Positions 24,501 to 36,500 of a stretch of DNA of 64,000 nt are shown here, piece by piece. The stretch is from Topomyia yanbarensis (taxonomy: Eukaryota; Arthropoda; Insecta; Diptera; Culicidae). Every line of letters starts with the position of its first letter. The stretch's first letter is position 1. The stretch lies in contig NC_080670.1 in the NCBI RefSeq assembly GCF_030247195.1, positions 208,928,546 through 208,992,545 on the forward strand, given 5' to 3'. A program made the position numbers and the translations under genes. Under the pieces are notes generated by a model, which was not told the origin of the DNA, did no database searches, and saw only the letters and a program-made list of their open reading frames with translations.

Positions 24501-27500
24501 GGTGTTTCTCCGCGATGTGACCGGTCAGAGAGTTGATGTTCTTGAAGGTGGCATCGCAGTAGAAACACTTAGTCGATTCCCGGAGCGAGTGGTAGAACAG
24601 ATGCCGATTCAGCTTCTCGTGGGTTTTGAAAGCGAACGGACACAGCTTGCAGCGGTACTTGTAGGTGTGATTTTCCGAGATCAAAAAATTGAGATGGTTT
24701 GCCTTGAAGTGCTGGTGTAGATCGGAGAGATTGTCGAATGCGTCCTTGCAGTCGTTCAGGAAGCAGGCGAGATCCTCCGAGTCGGCGTTCCGCTTGAAGT
24801 GATTGCTTTCGTTGCAGTGTATTTTCAGGTCTACCATCGAATCGAAGCAGACCTTACAGAAGGAACATTTGATCTCTGGCGAGGGCGAGGTTTCCTTCTT
24901 CGGCGACTTGTCCGGACTGCTGCCGAGCTGCTGTTGTTTGGTGGTCTTTAGAAATTGCGAGGTATCAACCAGCTTCAGCAGTCTGTTCAAGCCTTCCATC
25001 TTGATGTTGTGAACTCGGATCACGTGCGTTTCCACGTTGACCTGATCCAGAAACGTTTCCGGGCACAGCGGGCAGGACACCGTCTGTGTCTGATGCTTTT
25101 CCATCTTCTCCCCATCCTTTCCACCACCGCCACCCATGTACGTTTCCAGAATCTCCGCCAAATTCCCATGCTTCAGATCGTTACAGTTCTCCTTGAACGC
25201 AAAAGTATCGTTCATGAAGGTAACCTTCTCGATCAGCCGCAGATTCTGGGCACTCCTAGCCTCCGTCAGGGTGCGCAAATAATCGAACGGTTTCTTCTGG
25301 ATCGCCGATGGCACATTTAAAGTGGGGAAATCCTGCCCCAGCAACTCATTGCCAACGTTGTGATTCGCCAGCAGGTGCTGCATTACGTTAATCTTCTTCG
25401 ACGAGAAATTGTTACACACACTACAAACCAGACAACGATCCTTGCAGGTTCCTTCGCCGTTGGTTCCGCTACCGCTGGAACCGGTACTGCCCGTGGTGTT
25501 ACCGGTTCCGCCACTTCCACCATTCTTTCCATTGCAGTTCTCTCCGTTCCAGGGTTTCTTCTCCTGCAGGATACTGCACAGGGTGCCGAGTGTGGTGCTG
25601 CCATTGTTGTTGTCCCCGGTAGCCGCCGAGGCCGAGTCCATTGCATCCTGGGGATCGGCGCCTGGTTGGAAAAATGGAACTTGTAAAAGGTTGCTTTTCG
25701 TGGGTTGGTCCCAAGGTCTGAGTTAGAGTCTTGTTTATAGTCTGTCGAATTTCAAGGACTGTCTAGTTTGAAATTCTGGTGGTGTAAGTTTCGGTTATCA
25801 GAAATTGTAACAAAGGTCTTAAAAATTGTTTAAAGAAGTCAAAAACTACTGCCGAGTGGATCGCGGAAATGCTGCGTTACCGGACTGTGACAGCTTCGTT
25901 TAAAGAAGGGAGACAGTAACCATGATAATCGCTAGAGGCTACCCTCAAGAAGGAGCGCTGTCACCCATTATGTGGTCCCTGGTAGTGGACGGCCTTCTCA
26001 ACGTTCTGGGTGACGATACTGTCATTGCTGTTAAGGGCAAGGATGACTCCAAGATTTTGGATAGTATTCAAACGGCTTTAAACGTGACGTGGCAACGATA
26101 TGAAGGTGATAATCTTAGCATAAATACATTCAAAAATTACTGTGATTTCATTTAAAGGGAAAATGCTCTTGGGATCGCTATGGAATTTGCCACAGATGTA
26201 AAAAATTGGACATATGACATTGAGACTTGTGCCGGAAACTGTTCGCATAGAAGCGACCTAAGGGGCAACGAGTTGATCATTTTGTCAGGTAGAGAGGTTG
26301 GGTTGAAAGCTCTGAGTTCGTGTTCGTGTAATACTACGATTCTAAACACGTCTATGGCTCTCGGCAAATTCTGATGGATCTGGCAAACAAATGCAAGCTG
26401 ACTTTGATGTGAATACCAGGGAACATGAGAGTCGAAGGAAACGAGTTGGCTGACGACGAAGGAAATGTTCGATGACTGGAAGCGAGAGATGAAGAGCAAA
26501 GACTTTGGGGCACTACCATCTCGTTCTAAATCAAATGCCTAGATAGTGCCTGAAATGCCATCAGTGCTCAGCTCTCACTAGAACCAGAATAGGCTCAATG
26601 AGCTTTAGTGAAATATTACCAGATCCTGAAGATATCAAAGAGACTTATACTCGTAACATATTAAGATTCTTAGCTTAACGGACAATTAAGGGTAGCCTAA
26701 TTCGCACTTAGGGGGTTTACAATAGTTCTAGTCATATAAGGAGTGATGTGATCGGGTTTTCCATCGCGTGTACTGAACAATAACAGTAACTCCCATAAGT
26801 TCATGAAACTATGTTTCCTCGGATATTACAGGTCATGTAGCTGTTCATTCGATGTTATTGGTTCATTCTTCGCTATTGAGTTCGATAATCCATAATCAAC
26901 CAATAACTCCCTGAAGTACTGGACTTAAGATCAGCACGCATTTGAACCGCATCCATAACCCACTAAACAGATTACTCTTTACCCATGTAGATCGTAAAAC
27001 CTGTACTCGACAAAGTTGTCAACAACCCAGAACTTCATCGACAGAGTGGCGGCCCAATCAACAAGCTGGGAACCCGCTTTATAGTACTGGGCAAGATGCG
27101 CCAACGCGCGATCAAGTAGCAGGTGATCAGCGAGAGGAATTTGTGTAGTAAGGATTAAAGGCCCTTTCTTCAACTACAGCACCGTCAACGTGCATTGTCC
27201 TCACGACCACGAGACCGAAGAATTATAAAAATGCATCTTACGCGCAGCTGTAGTGTATCTATGACAACTGTCCGCGGTGGGGTGCTCTTCCGCCGCAAAG
27301 CTATCCACAAGGCAGCCTCAGCAGCTCAACAAACTGAACACCAAATCGACCCAAATTTTTTGTCGCCGCCGTAGAGCAATATCACCTTCACAGGTGCGAG
27401 CGTCACTTTGATACGTGCAGCATTAAAACAACTAGCCATTTGTGCAGCGTCCTGAGTCGTCTTTCCAATCTTGATTAACTTCCGCTTGATGATTTCCCAC

Positions 27501-30500
27501 TACTTTTCAATTGGATGGGTGGATTGATACCCACAGTAGCACATCTCGGCTGTAGCAGCAGCTTGACAAATTTAGCCAGAAATTCGCTGCACCTTTCTGA
27601 ACCTTAATGAAAGGTACTCTATATTTTCCAGCGACTCGTGCTTGTATAGCTTCCAAGTCGCACTCTTCTAGGTGATGAAAAGGTTTGCTTTGAGTCAGCG
27701 GCTGCAAATTCCTTGCCAGACTATTAGTTTTTGGACGAATTTTGCGGAAAAAAAACAAAATTAGCTGGGGACATCTGGTGTGATGACACTTTTTTTCGGG
27801 AAACCTACTTGAAATCAAGGTTGGATTTATCGTCCATGAGAAGGCATCCTCTGGTTTTCGACGTGGCTGTGGGTCAAAGGACCATATTTGATAGCTCCAC
27901 CCGAAGTGAAGAAGCTGGACATCGTGAGACGCTTCGTGTGCGCCGGAGATATAGTCAAGCAGGGATTTACAACATCTTCCCTACTATGGTCTGCTGCGCG
28001 ACTGTCAAGTGCAGCAGAGACTGAAGACCAAAACCGAGGGAAAGTTTCAGCGTTCCGCGCCTTAGGCCACACGAAGAAAAAGTACCTGGACAAAATGGAC
28101 ATAATGCGTGAACGTCAGGGGCCCGTGTCTGACTGTTTATTACGATCATTAGAAGTGGCCTAACAGGAAGTTTTGACAGACCTTGAAACCCGAATAAATT
28201 CAATAATTTATTGAATTCGGTTCTGTAAGTCTGTGTGGGTGTGTACCGCTAGCATCAACTTTCCGTCGCGTTTATAGAGCTTAAGACCTGTTCGCTAGAA
28301 AGTTTCTGGAACCAAAAATATTATTGAAATGTAATACTCCTTTGAACACATAATCGCGAACCGCTTTGCGAAAGCGTCTATAAACTACGAGGCACTCAAT
28401 GGGTACGCTTGGTGATCTTGAGCCCGGCGGACCCGAAACATAGATGAAACTCAATACCTCTTACTCTTGTTTCTAGTAGCCTTGATGGGCATATGCGGCA
28501 ACCATAAACCTGCTCTCTGACTGACTGACCCCCAGAACGTTCTTGGGTGTCTTAGAACCCCATATGAATTTATTACACCATTAATTCAATTATATGAACC
28601 TTTGTGGGTGTGTATTGCTTCCAAGAATTTCCGTGTAATCGATAGTCGCATTTATAGAGCACAAGGCTACTTCAGAAAGTTCTTGGATAGCCGTATGGAT
28701 AATTGATAGAATTCAATACCTCACTCATTCTCGTATCACGAACTCTGATGGTTGTACCGCTTCCATACTCTTCCATTAAACAACAACCGATATATGATGA
28801 GAAGGACAATGAGATCCAGTTTCATGAAAAAACAAATTTCAAAAATAGTTTCAAGTCATCATCGCAAAACACCGCCTCGCCTTTACTGAATTCAGCGAGA
28901 GGCTCAGCAGCGGTCTCGCAATCAGTCCCCTCAGAGTAAATTAGCCAAACTAGAGTAAAATCAAAGAAAAGATGTTCGTTGAACCTACTGCGGCAGCGGA
29001 GATTCCAACCGGACTCTCCTATGGAATGGAACTCGGCAGATCCAACTGAATGAAAGGCTCGAGGGGAGCTATAAGTGGACCGTGATATACAGCCCCGGAC
29101 ACAGTCACCTCTGGACACACGGCCGTACAGATTGGAAATCACTCTTCCTAGAACTGGACTTATTATACACCCCCTCAGCTAATAGACATCTAGCAAGTGG
29201 CAGACCTTCGCCCCACATCACCCAATAATGGTATACAGCGGTCAAACGGACCGTCGAAGATCACCGTAGAGTAGAGCGTTCAAGACCCTAAAACTGACAA
29301 CTGCAGATCACCCACCGATCTAGAAACGTGATCAAAAAGGGAGCAAAGATTAGTTGGACCATTTTCCTCGAAGGCAGCTCATCTGAATCGACTACATCCG
29401 GATCTGCGGAGGAGGATGAAATCCCTCGACAACAAAAGAAGGCTAGTAGGCTTCTCATTCGTAGTCAACGGGAACATTGCTGCTGATCCGCAGAAAATTT
29501 CCAGTATCCAGGCTGTCATCGGGCTCTGGACCCAGCTACAACGAGTCATTCTTTGACCAGGTAATGACAGCAGCGGGTCGGGTACCCCTTGTTACGGCAG
29601 TTGTAGAATTAGCCGTATATGCGACGGTCAAGTTATTCTACAAAGACTGAAGGAACGCACACTTTGGACGACTTCCGCCCTAAAAGCCTATTTCCATGCC
29701 TCGGAAAGGGTAATAAAACGCTTCCGTGAATATATACCGCACACATAAGCTTCAACGAGATCGGTAACTTCACTTGTGGATGTACTGGCCTGGATTTCAA
29801 GGAGTTCTTGCATGACCTTGAACAACAAAATACCAAAACAATCACTTGTGGTTATACTAATAAAGAGAACACTTCAGGACAACCATGAACATTCATTGTA
29901 CTCAATGGATGGGTAAGATGAAGAGTGCTCTGATGCTCATGTGTAAAAGTGCGAAGCATATAAAGAATTTCGGAGCTTAGGATCTTACAGAGTTTTGGAC
30001 AGCAAGTTAAGTATCTTGCTTCACGCGAAAAGGACGGGTATTGGCACCGGTTTGTCGATGGTTTATCGAGAGAGACATCGATGAGCTCTTTGTGGGCCAC
30101 TGCTAAAAGTATGCGTAATCGAAACGTAATGAACAAAAGCGAGCAATATTCGCCACGATAATTAAATTCTCAGTTGCACTCCTGTCATGCAAGAATAATA
30201 CTCCTGGGTCAGGCAGAATAAAATTTAAATTATCAAACAATCTATCTAACCCTGTAAAGAGACGTTCGTTGAGTTCGTTCAATAGGTGTCTTATGCACAA
30301 CATTACTCCATGTGTCTGGAACCGCGTGAGCAGGGAAATCAGCCTCCGACCACAATTTGCATCGACCGATTGAAATTGCTTGAAACGGGGGAAAAATCTT
30401 AGGCATAATTGGGTTGAGGCGAACGGCTTGTTATGTGATACTCGATTTGGCTTTCTCAAAGACAAGGGGGCGAATGGTTGTCCTACTCTGCTTCAGAAAT

Positions 30501-33500
30501 TCTACTATGTTCGTAAAAATCAAATGGCATATGTATTCATGGAAATTAAGGGGGCTTTCGATTCTGCATCAATTGAGGTTTTCTGGGATAAACTTCATCA
30601 GTGCGGCCTTTCGCCAATTCTGAACAACTATTTGTATAATTTACAGTCAGGAAAACACATGAACATTTAAAACGACTTAACTGCTGATCAGGTAGCCGTT
30701 AAGACGCGTTTTTCTTGCTCACTGGTTACCTGGATGCATGGGCTACACACACACAGAGCTTCTCTTTAAGTCCCCTTTTGTACAATTTGTACGTTGATGA
30801 CCAATGTCTTGCCAACTCAGGCACGCTAAGACAACTTCCGTAGTTTCTGTCACATGACGCAGACCCATAGACTTACAAATATCACTTCAGGACACCTCAG
30901 ACAATTTGTCAATTTAGGCTATAAGCCTGATCATCTTCAATTCCCCATAGAGAAAACCGATCTTTTTTTTCTAGGTTGGGTGTTTCAACTCAACCTCAGC
31001 TTTTGCTAATGGGAAGAATGTCCAACTTGCTTGATTGCTTGCGATCAGCTCTGCTCGCTAGAGTACTGTGTATATGTACCTCCACGAGACGTAGAGCTTG
31101 ATGGTGTAGTCACCGAAGACTTTAAGTACATATTTGTCTCCTTCAGGCTCAATGATCCTGCCTCAGTTTACGTCGAAGAGCTAGCCACAATTCAGTATGC
31201 CTTCAGCCCCTCTCATTCTGTTAACAGACCAGTATTACATCTTTACTGATAGCCGAAGTACAATTGAGACTCTTCGATCAACGAATGTCGTTAAAAACCC
31301 TGATTTGGCAGGGATATCATATCAATTGACCATGGTATGGATTCCTGCTCATTGTTCAATTCAGAGAATGAGCGTACGCACTCACTCGCCAAAATGAGCG
31401 TACTAGGCGATGATATTTTTGGAAAATCTATGACTTTCAATTAATTGAACGGTTAATAGTTGGTATACTTCATGGAACAATGGAAGCAGGGGGGATGGTT
31501 ATATTCCCCATTATCCCTCAGGTATCGACGAAAGCGTGGTTATAGGGATTAGATGTAAGTCGGGTTTCATTCGCGGGATTTTCAGACTCATTACCAACAA
31601 TTATACGTTCGACGCTAATTGCTTCCATATTTACTGAGAGTGATCTTTGCGTTTGTGGGAAAGGTTACCAAGACATCGAGCATGTTGTTTGGTCGTGTGC
31701 GGAATATTCTGATGCAACGTTCCAGTTCGCGAGGGTTATCGATTTATTATGTTTTGAAAACTATAAACATACAAGTTTGACTATTTTTCTTTCCTTGGCA
31801 GCGTTATTCACCCACTATACCTTGTCTCTGATGCTATGTTCTTTATTTCGATGTTGAAAAAAATCATTATGAGTTGTAAGTAAATTCAATCATTTCATTT
31901 CATGAGTGAGACAAAAACGAATTTAACCAACTTGTACAAAATACTTGAACTGCCAGAAAATTGTTCTCGAAAAGAGACACCTTTCAAACTATTAGATTTT
32001 TTTATTAGGTTAAGACTAAATCATAAGTTTGCAATGTTTTGTGATTTCATGTTTTAACTAAGTCAAACTAATGAATTAATACTACCACAAATGAAGATTA
32101 CACTTGTCCAAACAAATTGGTTTTTTACACGATTATAATTTCATTAATTAGTGAAAATATTGAAGCACGATAGAAAAAGGTTTTATGATCGACGAGAAAC
32201 CAGACAAATTTAAAAAATCAAACATTTTGGTTATGAAAGCTTTGTTCTTCATTTCATCAGCTGGGACATAACCCTGAACCTGACGACAAATTAGTGATCA
32301 ATCCGAATCAACACTGCTTCTTCTAGTCTATGAAAACTAGATATTTCATGAAAATTTCAGGGAGCTAATCGCATCCAATCCACTCAAATCATGAGGACGA
32401 CTTAATAATCACCCACCGCCCGATCGTCACAGAGACACGAACACTAAGCGAAACCTAAAACAAAAGAAAACCCGAACAAAAACAAAGGAACGGCGCAAAC
32501 TCCCCAACACGACGAACAGTTGGCGCCGCCTGCTCCACGTGATAGGTTCTCCCCGCGACGTCGTCGTTTAGCGCACAGAGAACCGGTTCAACTTTACTAT
32601 TTTTCGATAAACATTAATCAACTTTATTTAAAACGGGGATTTCTAATTTCACCAATGACTCATACGAAACGGTCTCCATTTTCTTTTTTACCCCTGTCTC
32701 TCTCTCTCTCTCTATCGAACGGATATGGCTCATTATAATCGAGGCTCGTCTCGGGTGCACATAAATTGCGTCGATAGGTTCCAAAATTGATTAAATTTGT
32801 TTTGTAAGTTAGAAACTCCACCCAAATGCAAAATTTTTCAAACTCACTCAGCGCATCGCAATCTAATCGGGTCATTCAAACTAAATCAGAGAATCGATTT
32901 TTTTCTTCAACTCAAAACTATCCTAAAAACTGGTAACTGAAGGAAACTGGTAACTAAAACTCCTCACTCCAAACTAATGCGAGGCGTACAACTTTTTGAA
33001 CCCAGCCAGTCAGTCAGTCAGTCCAGCCAGCTTGCGTCGTTTGCTACAAAAGTAAACAAAAGGACTGGAATTCGTCCGTTCGTTCAAATGTGTGTGTGTC
33101 TGCGCGCGCTATTCATGAACACGGGATACATATTAACACGAAGGGAGAATATGAATGGATGGAACAAGATAGCAGCACCCAACGACGACGACACAATGAT
33201 GAAGTTTGATGAATGGGAAGAAGTTATGAAGAAGCATACGGCCGAGCGGAGTAGCATAGAAAGCATGAATGCTACAAACCGCAGTAGAAAAATGGCCGCT
33301 AGGGTGCCTGTCTGTCTGTTGGAAAGGGTGATGAAATGCGCCGGGGTTTGCATCGAAGGAGTGGAGTGCTTGATGCTTTTATGCTGGAAGTTTGCGTTGC
33401 CTCTGTATTCATGTAGGGAGGTGCGTAATGCTGTCAGTTGGGCTTTCAGGTAAAAGTTCGCGCAGTAGGCCGGCGTGCAAGGGATTGTTTGGTTTTCTGT

Positions 33501-36500
33501 TATTTTATCGGTTTGTACTTCATACTGTCCAATTGCAACAGTTTTTAGTTGTTTGGTGTGTTTCAAAATAGTAGGGTGATGAGCCCATTTTCGCCATGTT
33601 TCTATTATCACTCTATCCATTTGAAGCCGTTGGTTAGAGCAGTGTCTGCCATCTTTGTTCAACGCATTGAGTCAAATGATAGCGCAACAATAGGGGCACT
33701 CGATTCGAGTTTTTTTTGCGCTCAAACATGAGAGTTTCACTGTTCTCAGCGCATTTGTGCTATTATTTTGTTTCTTAACAACGAAGCAAAGCTGTTGATG
33801 TCAATTTTTAGGCATTCCATTGATTGAAGGCCGAGAAATTAATGAATTAGTGAGGCACCCTGCTTAGTATGGTGAAAATAGGCACTTTACCCTATTAGGC
33901 GTTCAACAAATTTACTAACTACAGAAAATTCGAATTTCAGGATTTTCGACTTTTGGACATAATTCACCAGAATTTTTTATAACGTTCATAGCAATTATCA
34001 GATTTGTAAATGTCATTTCAACATTATTTACATTTTAGGCATTTTAAACATTTTTATTAATATATGAATCGGCTTGCAATTGGAAGATATGAAAAGGCTT
34101 TAAAATCGGTCGCTTTTCTTTTCATAGTCGATACTTACAATATAAATTTAGGAAAAAAGCGGAATGTTGGTTCGCGCCGCAAATCTTGAACTGACGATTT
34201 GTGCAATCATCTGTGGCATTTTTTCTAGAAACTGCATAGGACAATTTTGACGAGCTGTGACCTGGCTGGTAGAATGTGTGACTCAAGTTGAAAATCATTG
34301 GAAGCGAAGAATTGAATTAACAGTTTTAACCGCAGTCACGACACTCCTGTTACGTCCCAGAGATTACCCATCCATCTTTTATTTCAACCAGAGATCTACA
34401 CCAAAAATAGCACTATATCTAGAAAACACATTCTAGTGCAAAGTTTTAAATTTGAAAAAATCCAACAAGACTATTCCAAATTTGGGCAACACCCGACGGA
34501 ATCGAGTTTGTATGGTAGGGGTTGAGTAAGGTACGGAGTACGGTAAAAAAACCGGACCCGAACAATACTCGATAATGTAAAATATTGAAAACACAGATTT
34601 TACATTCGAATGTGGAAACACGAGCTTTAAATTTGTTACTATATTTTAATTCGTTCTAGAATACCAATCCAATCCTATATCATTCGTCTCCCTTAGTTTT
34701 CAATAGCCAACAAAAGCCATGCAGTAGTTATAAATTTGTTGAAACCTGAACGGAATTTGTAAATAAAAATCGTAAAAAAACTGATGAACTGGAAGGCAAT
34801 CTGCAACTTTCTTTGTTCTTTTAGCTTTTTCTCTATTACACGTTACCTTCCTCCAATCTTAGTTTTTTTATCATTTGTCCTTCGTCCTGTGTCGTTTTTG
34901 CCCTTTTTCTCCTTATTGACCTCTGAGTCCTTCTTTCTTTGTGTTATTTTTATCCTTTTTATCGTTTGTCCATTGTCCATCATTGTTTGTCTCGTTTCTT
35001 TTTTCTTCCTTTTGTCATTTTTTTCTTTACTTTTCATTTTACCTCGTTCCCCTGTTTCTTTTACGATTTTTTTATTTTTCGGTTTACCTTTTTCCACTTT
35101 TCATTTATCTCATATTTTCTTTTTTCTCTTTTGTTTTTTATTCCTTTTCCAGCATTTTGCACCCTTTCCCATTATTATTTCCTCAGTTTTCCTATTATTA
35201 TTTTATCCATTTCCTGTTTTCTTTGTGCTCCCTTTTTATCTTTCTTTTTTCATCCCCTTCAAATTTTAATTTGCCGTTCCTTATATCCCATTTTCCCTTT
35301 TTCTTTTTCATTTTTCCATCTTCTATCTTCCATGTTCCAAATTTTCAATTTTCCAATATTTTAATCTTACAATTTCCCATACACCAATTTTCCAATTTTT
35401 GAATTTTCCAATCCATTTATTTTCCAATTTCACAATTTTCCGATTTTCTAATTCTCCGATTTTGCAATTTCAAAATTTTCAAATTTACTCCTTTTCCCAC
35501 TTTCCAATTTCCCGATTTCCCAATTGCCTGATTTTTCATTTTTCCAATTATCCAATCCTCCTATTTTCCAATTTCCCAGTTTTTCAATTTACCAATTTAC
35601 CGATTTACCAATTTATCTATTTACCGATTTATTCATTTCCCCATTCTACAATTTTCGAATTTTCCAATTTTCCAGTCATCCAAAGAAAAGTGGAAAAAAA
35701 TAAACCGAAAAATAAAAAAATAATAGATCGTTGAAGAAACAGGTGAACGAGGTGAAATGAAAAGTAAAAAAGAATATGGCAAAAAGAAGAAAAAAGAAAC
35801 GAGACAAACAATAATGGACAATGGACAAAGAATACAAAGGACAAAAAAACACAAAGCACAAAAGGACAGAATTACTTACAGAACAAAAAGGACACAAATG
35901 ACAAAAATCATAAAAACAAAAAGGAAACAAAGGACAAAAGGACACGAAGGACAAAAACGACAAAAAGGACGTACAGGACAAAACAACACCAATAACTAAA
36001 AAGGACCAAGAGGAAAAAAACAAAAACGACACAAAGGACAAAAAATGATAACTGAGGAAGGCATAGTGTAATAGAGAGAAAGCTAAAGGAACAAAGAAAG
36101 TTGCAGATTGCCTGCCAGTTCATCAAGTTTTTTATGATTTTTATTTACAAATTCCGTTCAAGATTCAACAAATCTGTAACTCTAATTGAAAAAATTTGGA
36201 AAATTCAGAAAATTTGGAAAATTTAAAAAATTTGAAAAATCTTGCAAAATTTGAAAAATTTAAAAAAATTTGAAAATTTGAAAATTTTTGAAAATTTGAA
36301 ATTTTTTGAAAAGTTGATAAATTTGAAAAATTTAGAAAATTTGGAAATTTGGAAAATTGGGAAAATTTGGAATATTTGGAATATTTGGAATATTTGGAAT
36401 ATTTGGAATATTTGGAATATTTGGAATATTTGGAATATTTGGAATATTTGGAATATTTGGAATATTTGGAATATTTGGAATATTTGGAATATTTGGAATA

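Noticed and set aside
33084..33662. 192-codon minus-strand open frame in the intronic island
   Set aside because: Antiparallel to another open frame, no domain, and no splice or start signals that would tie it to zfh2.
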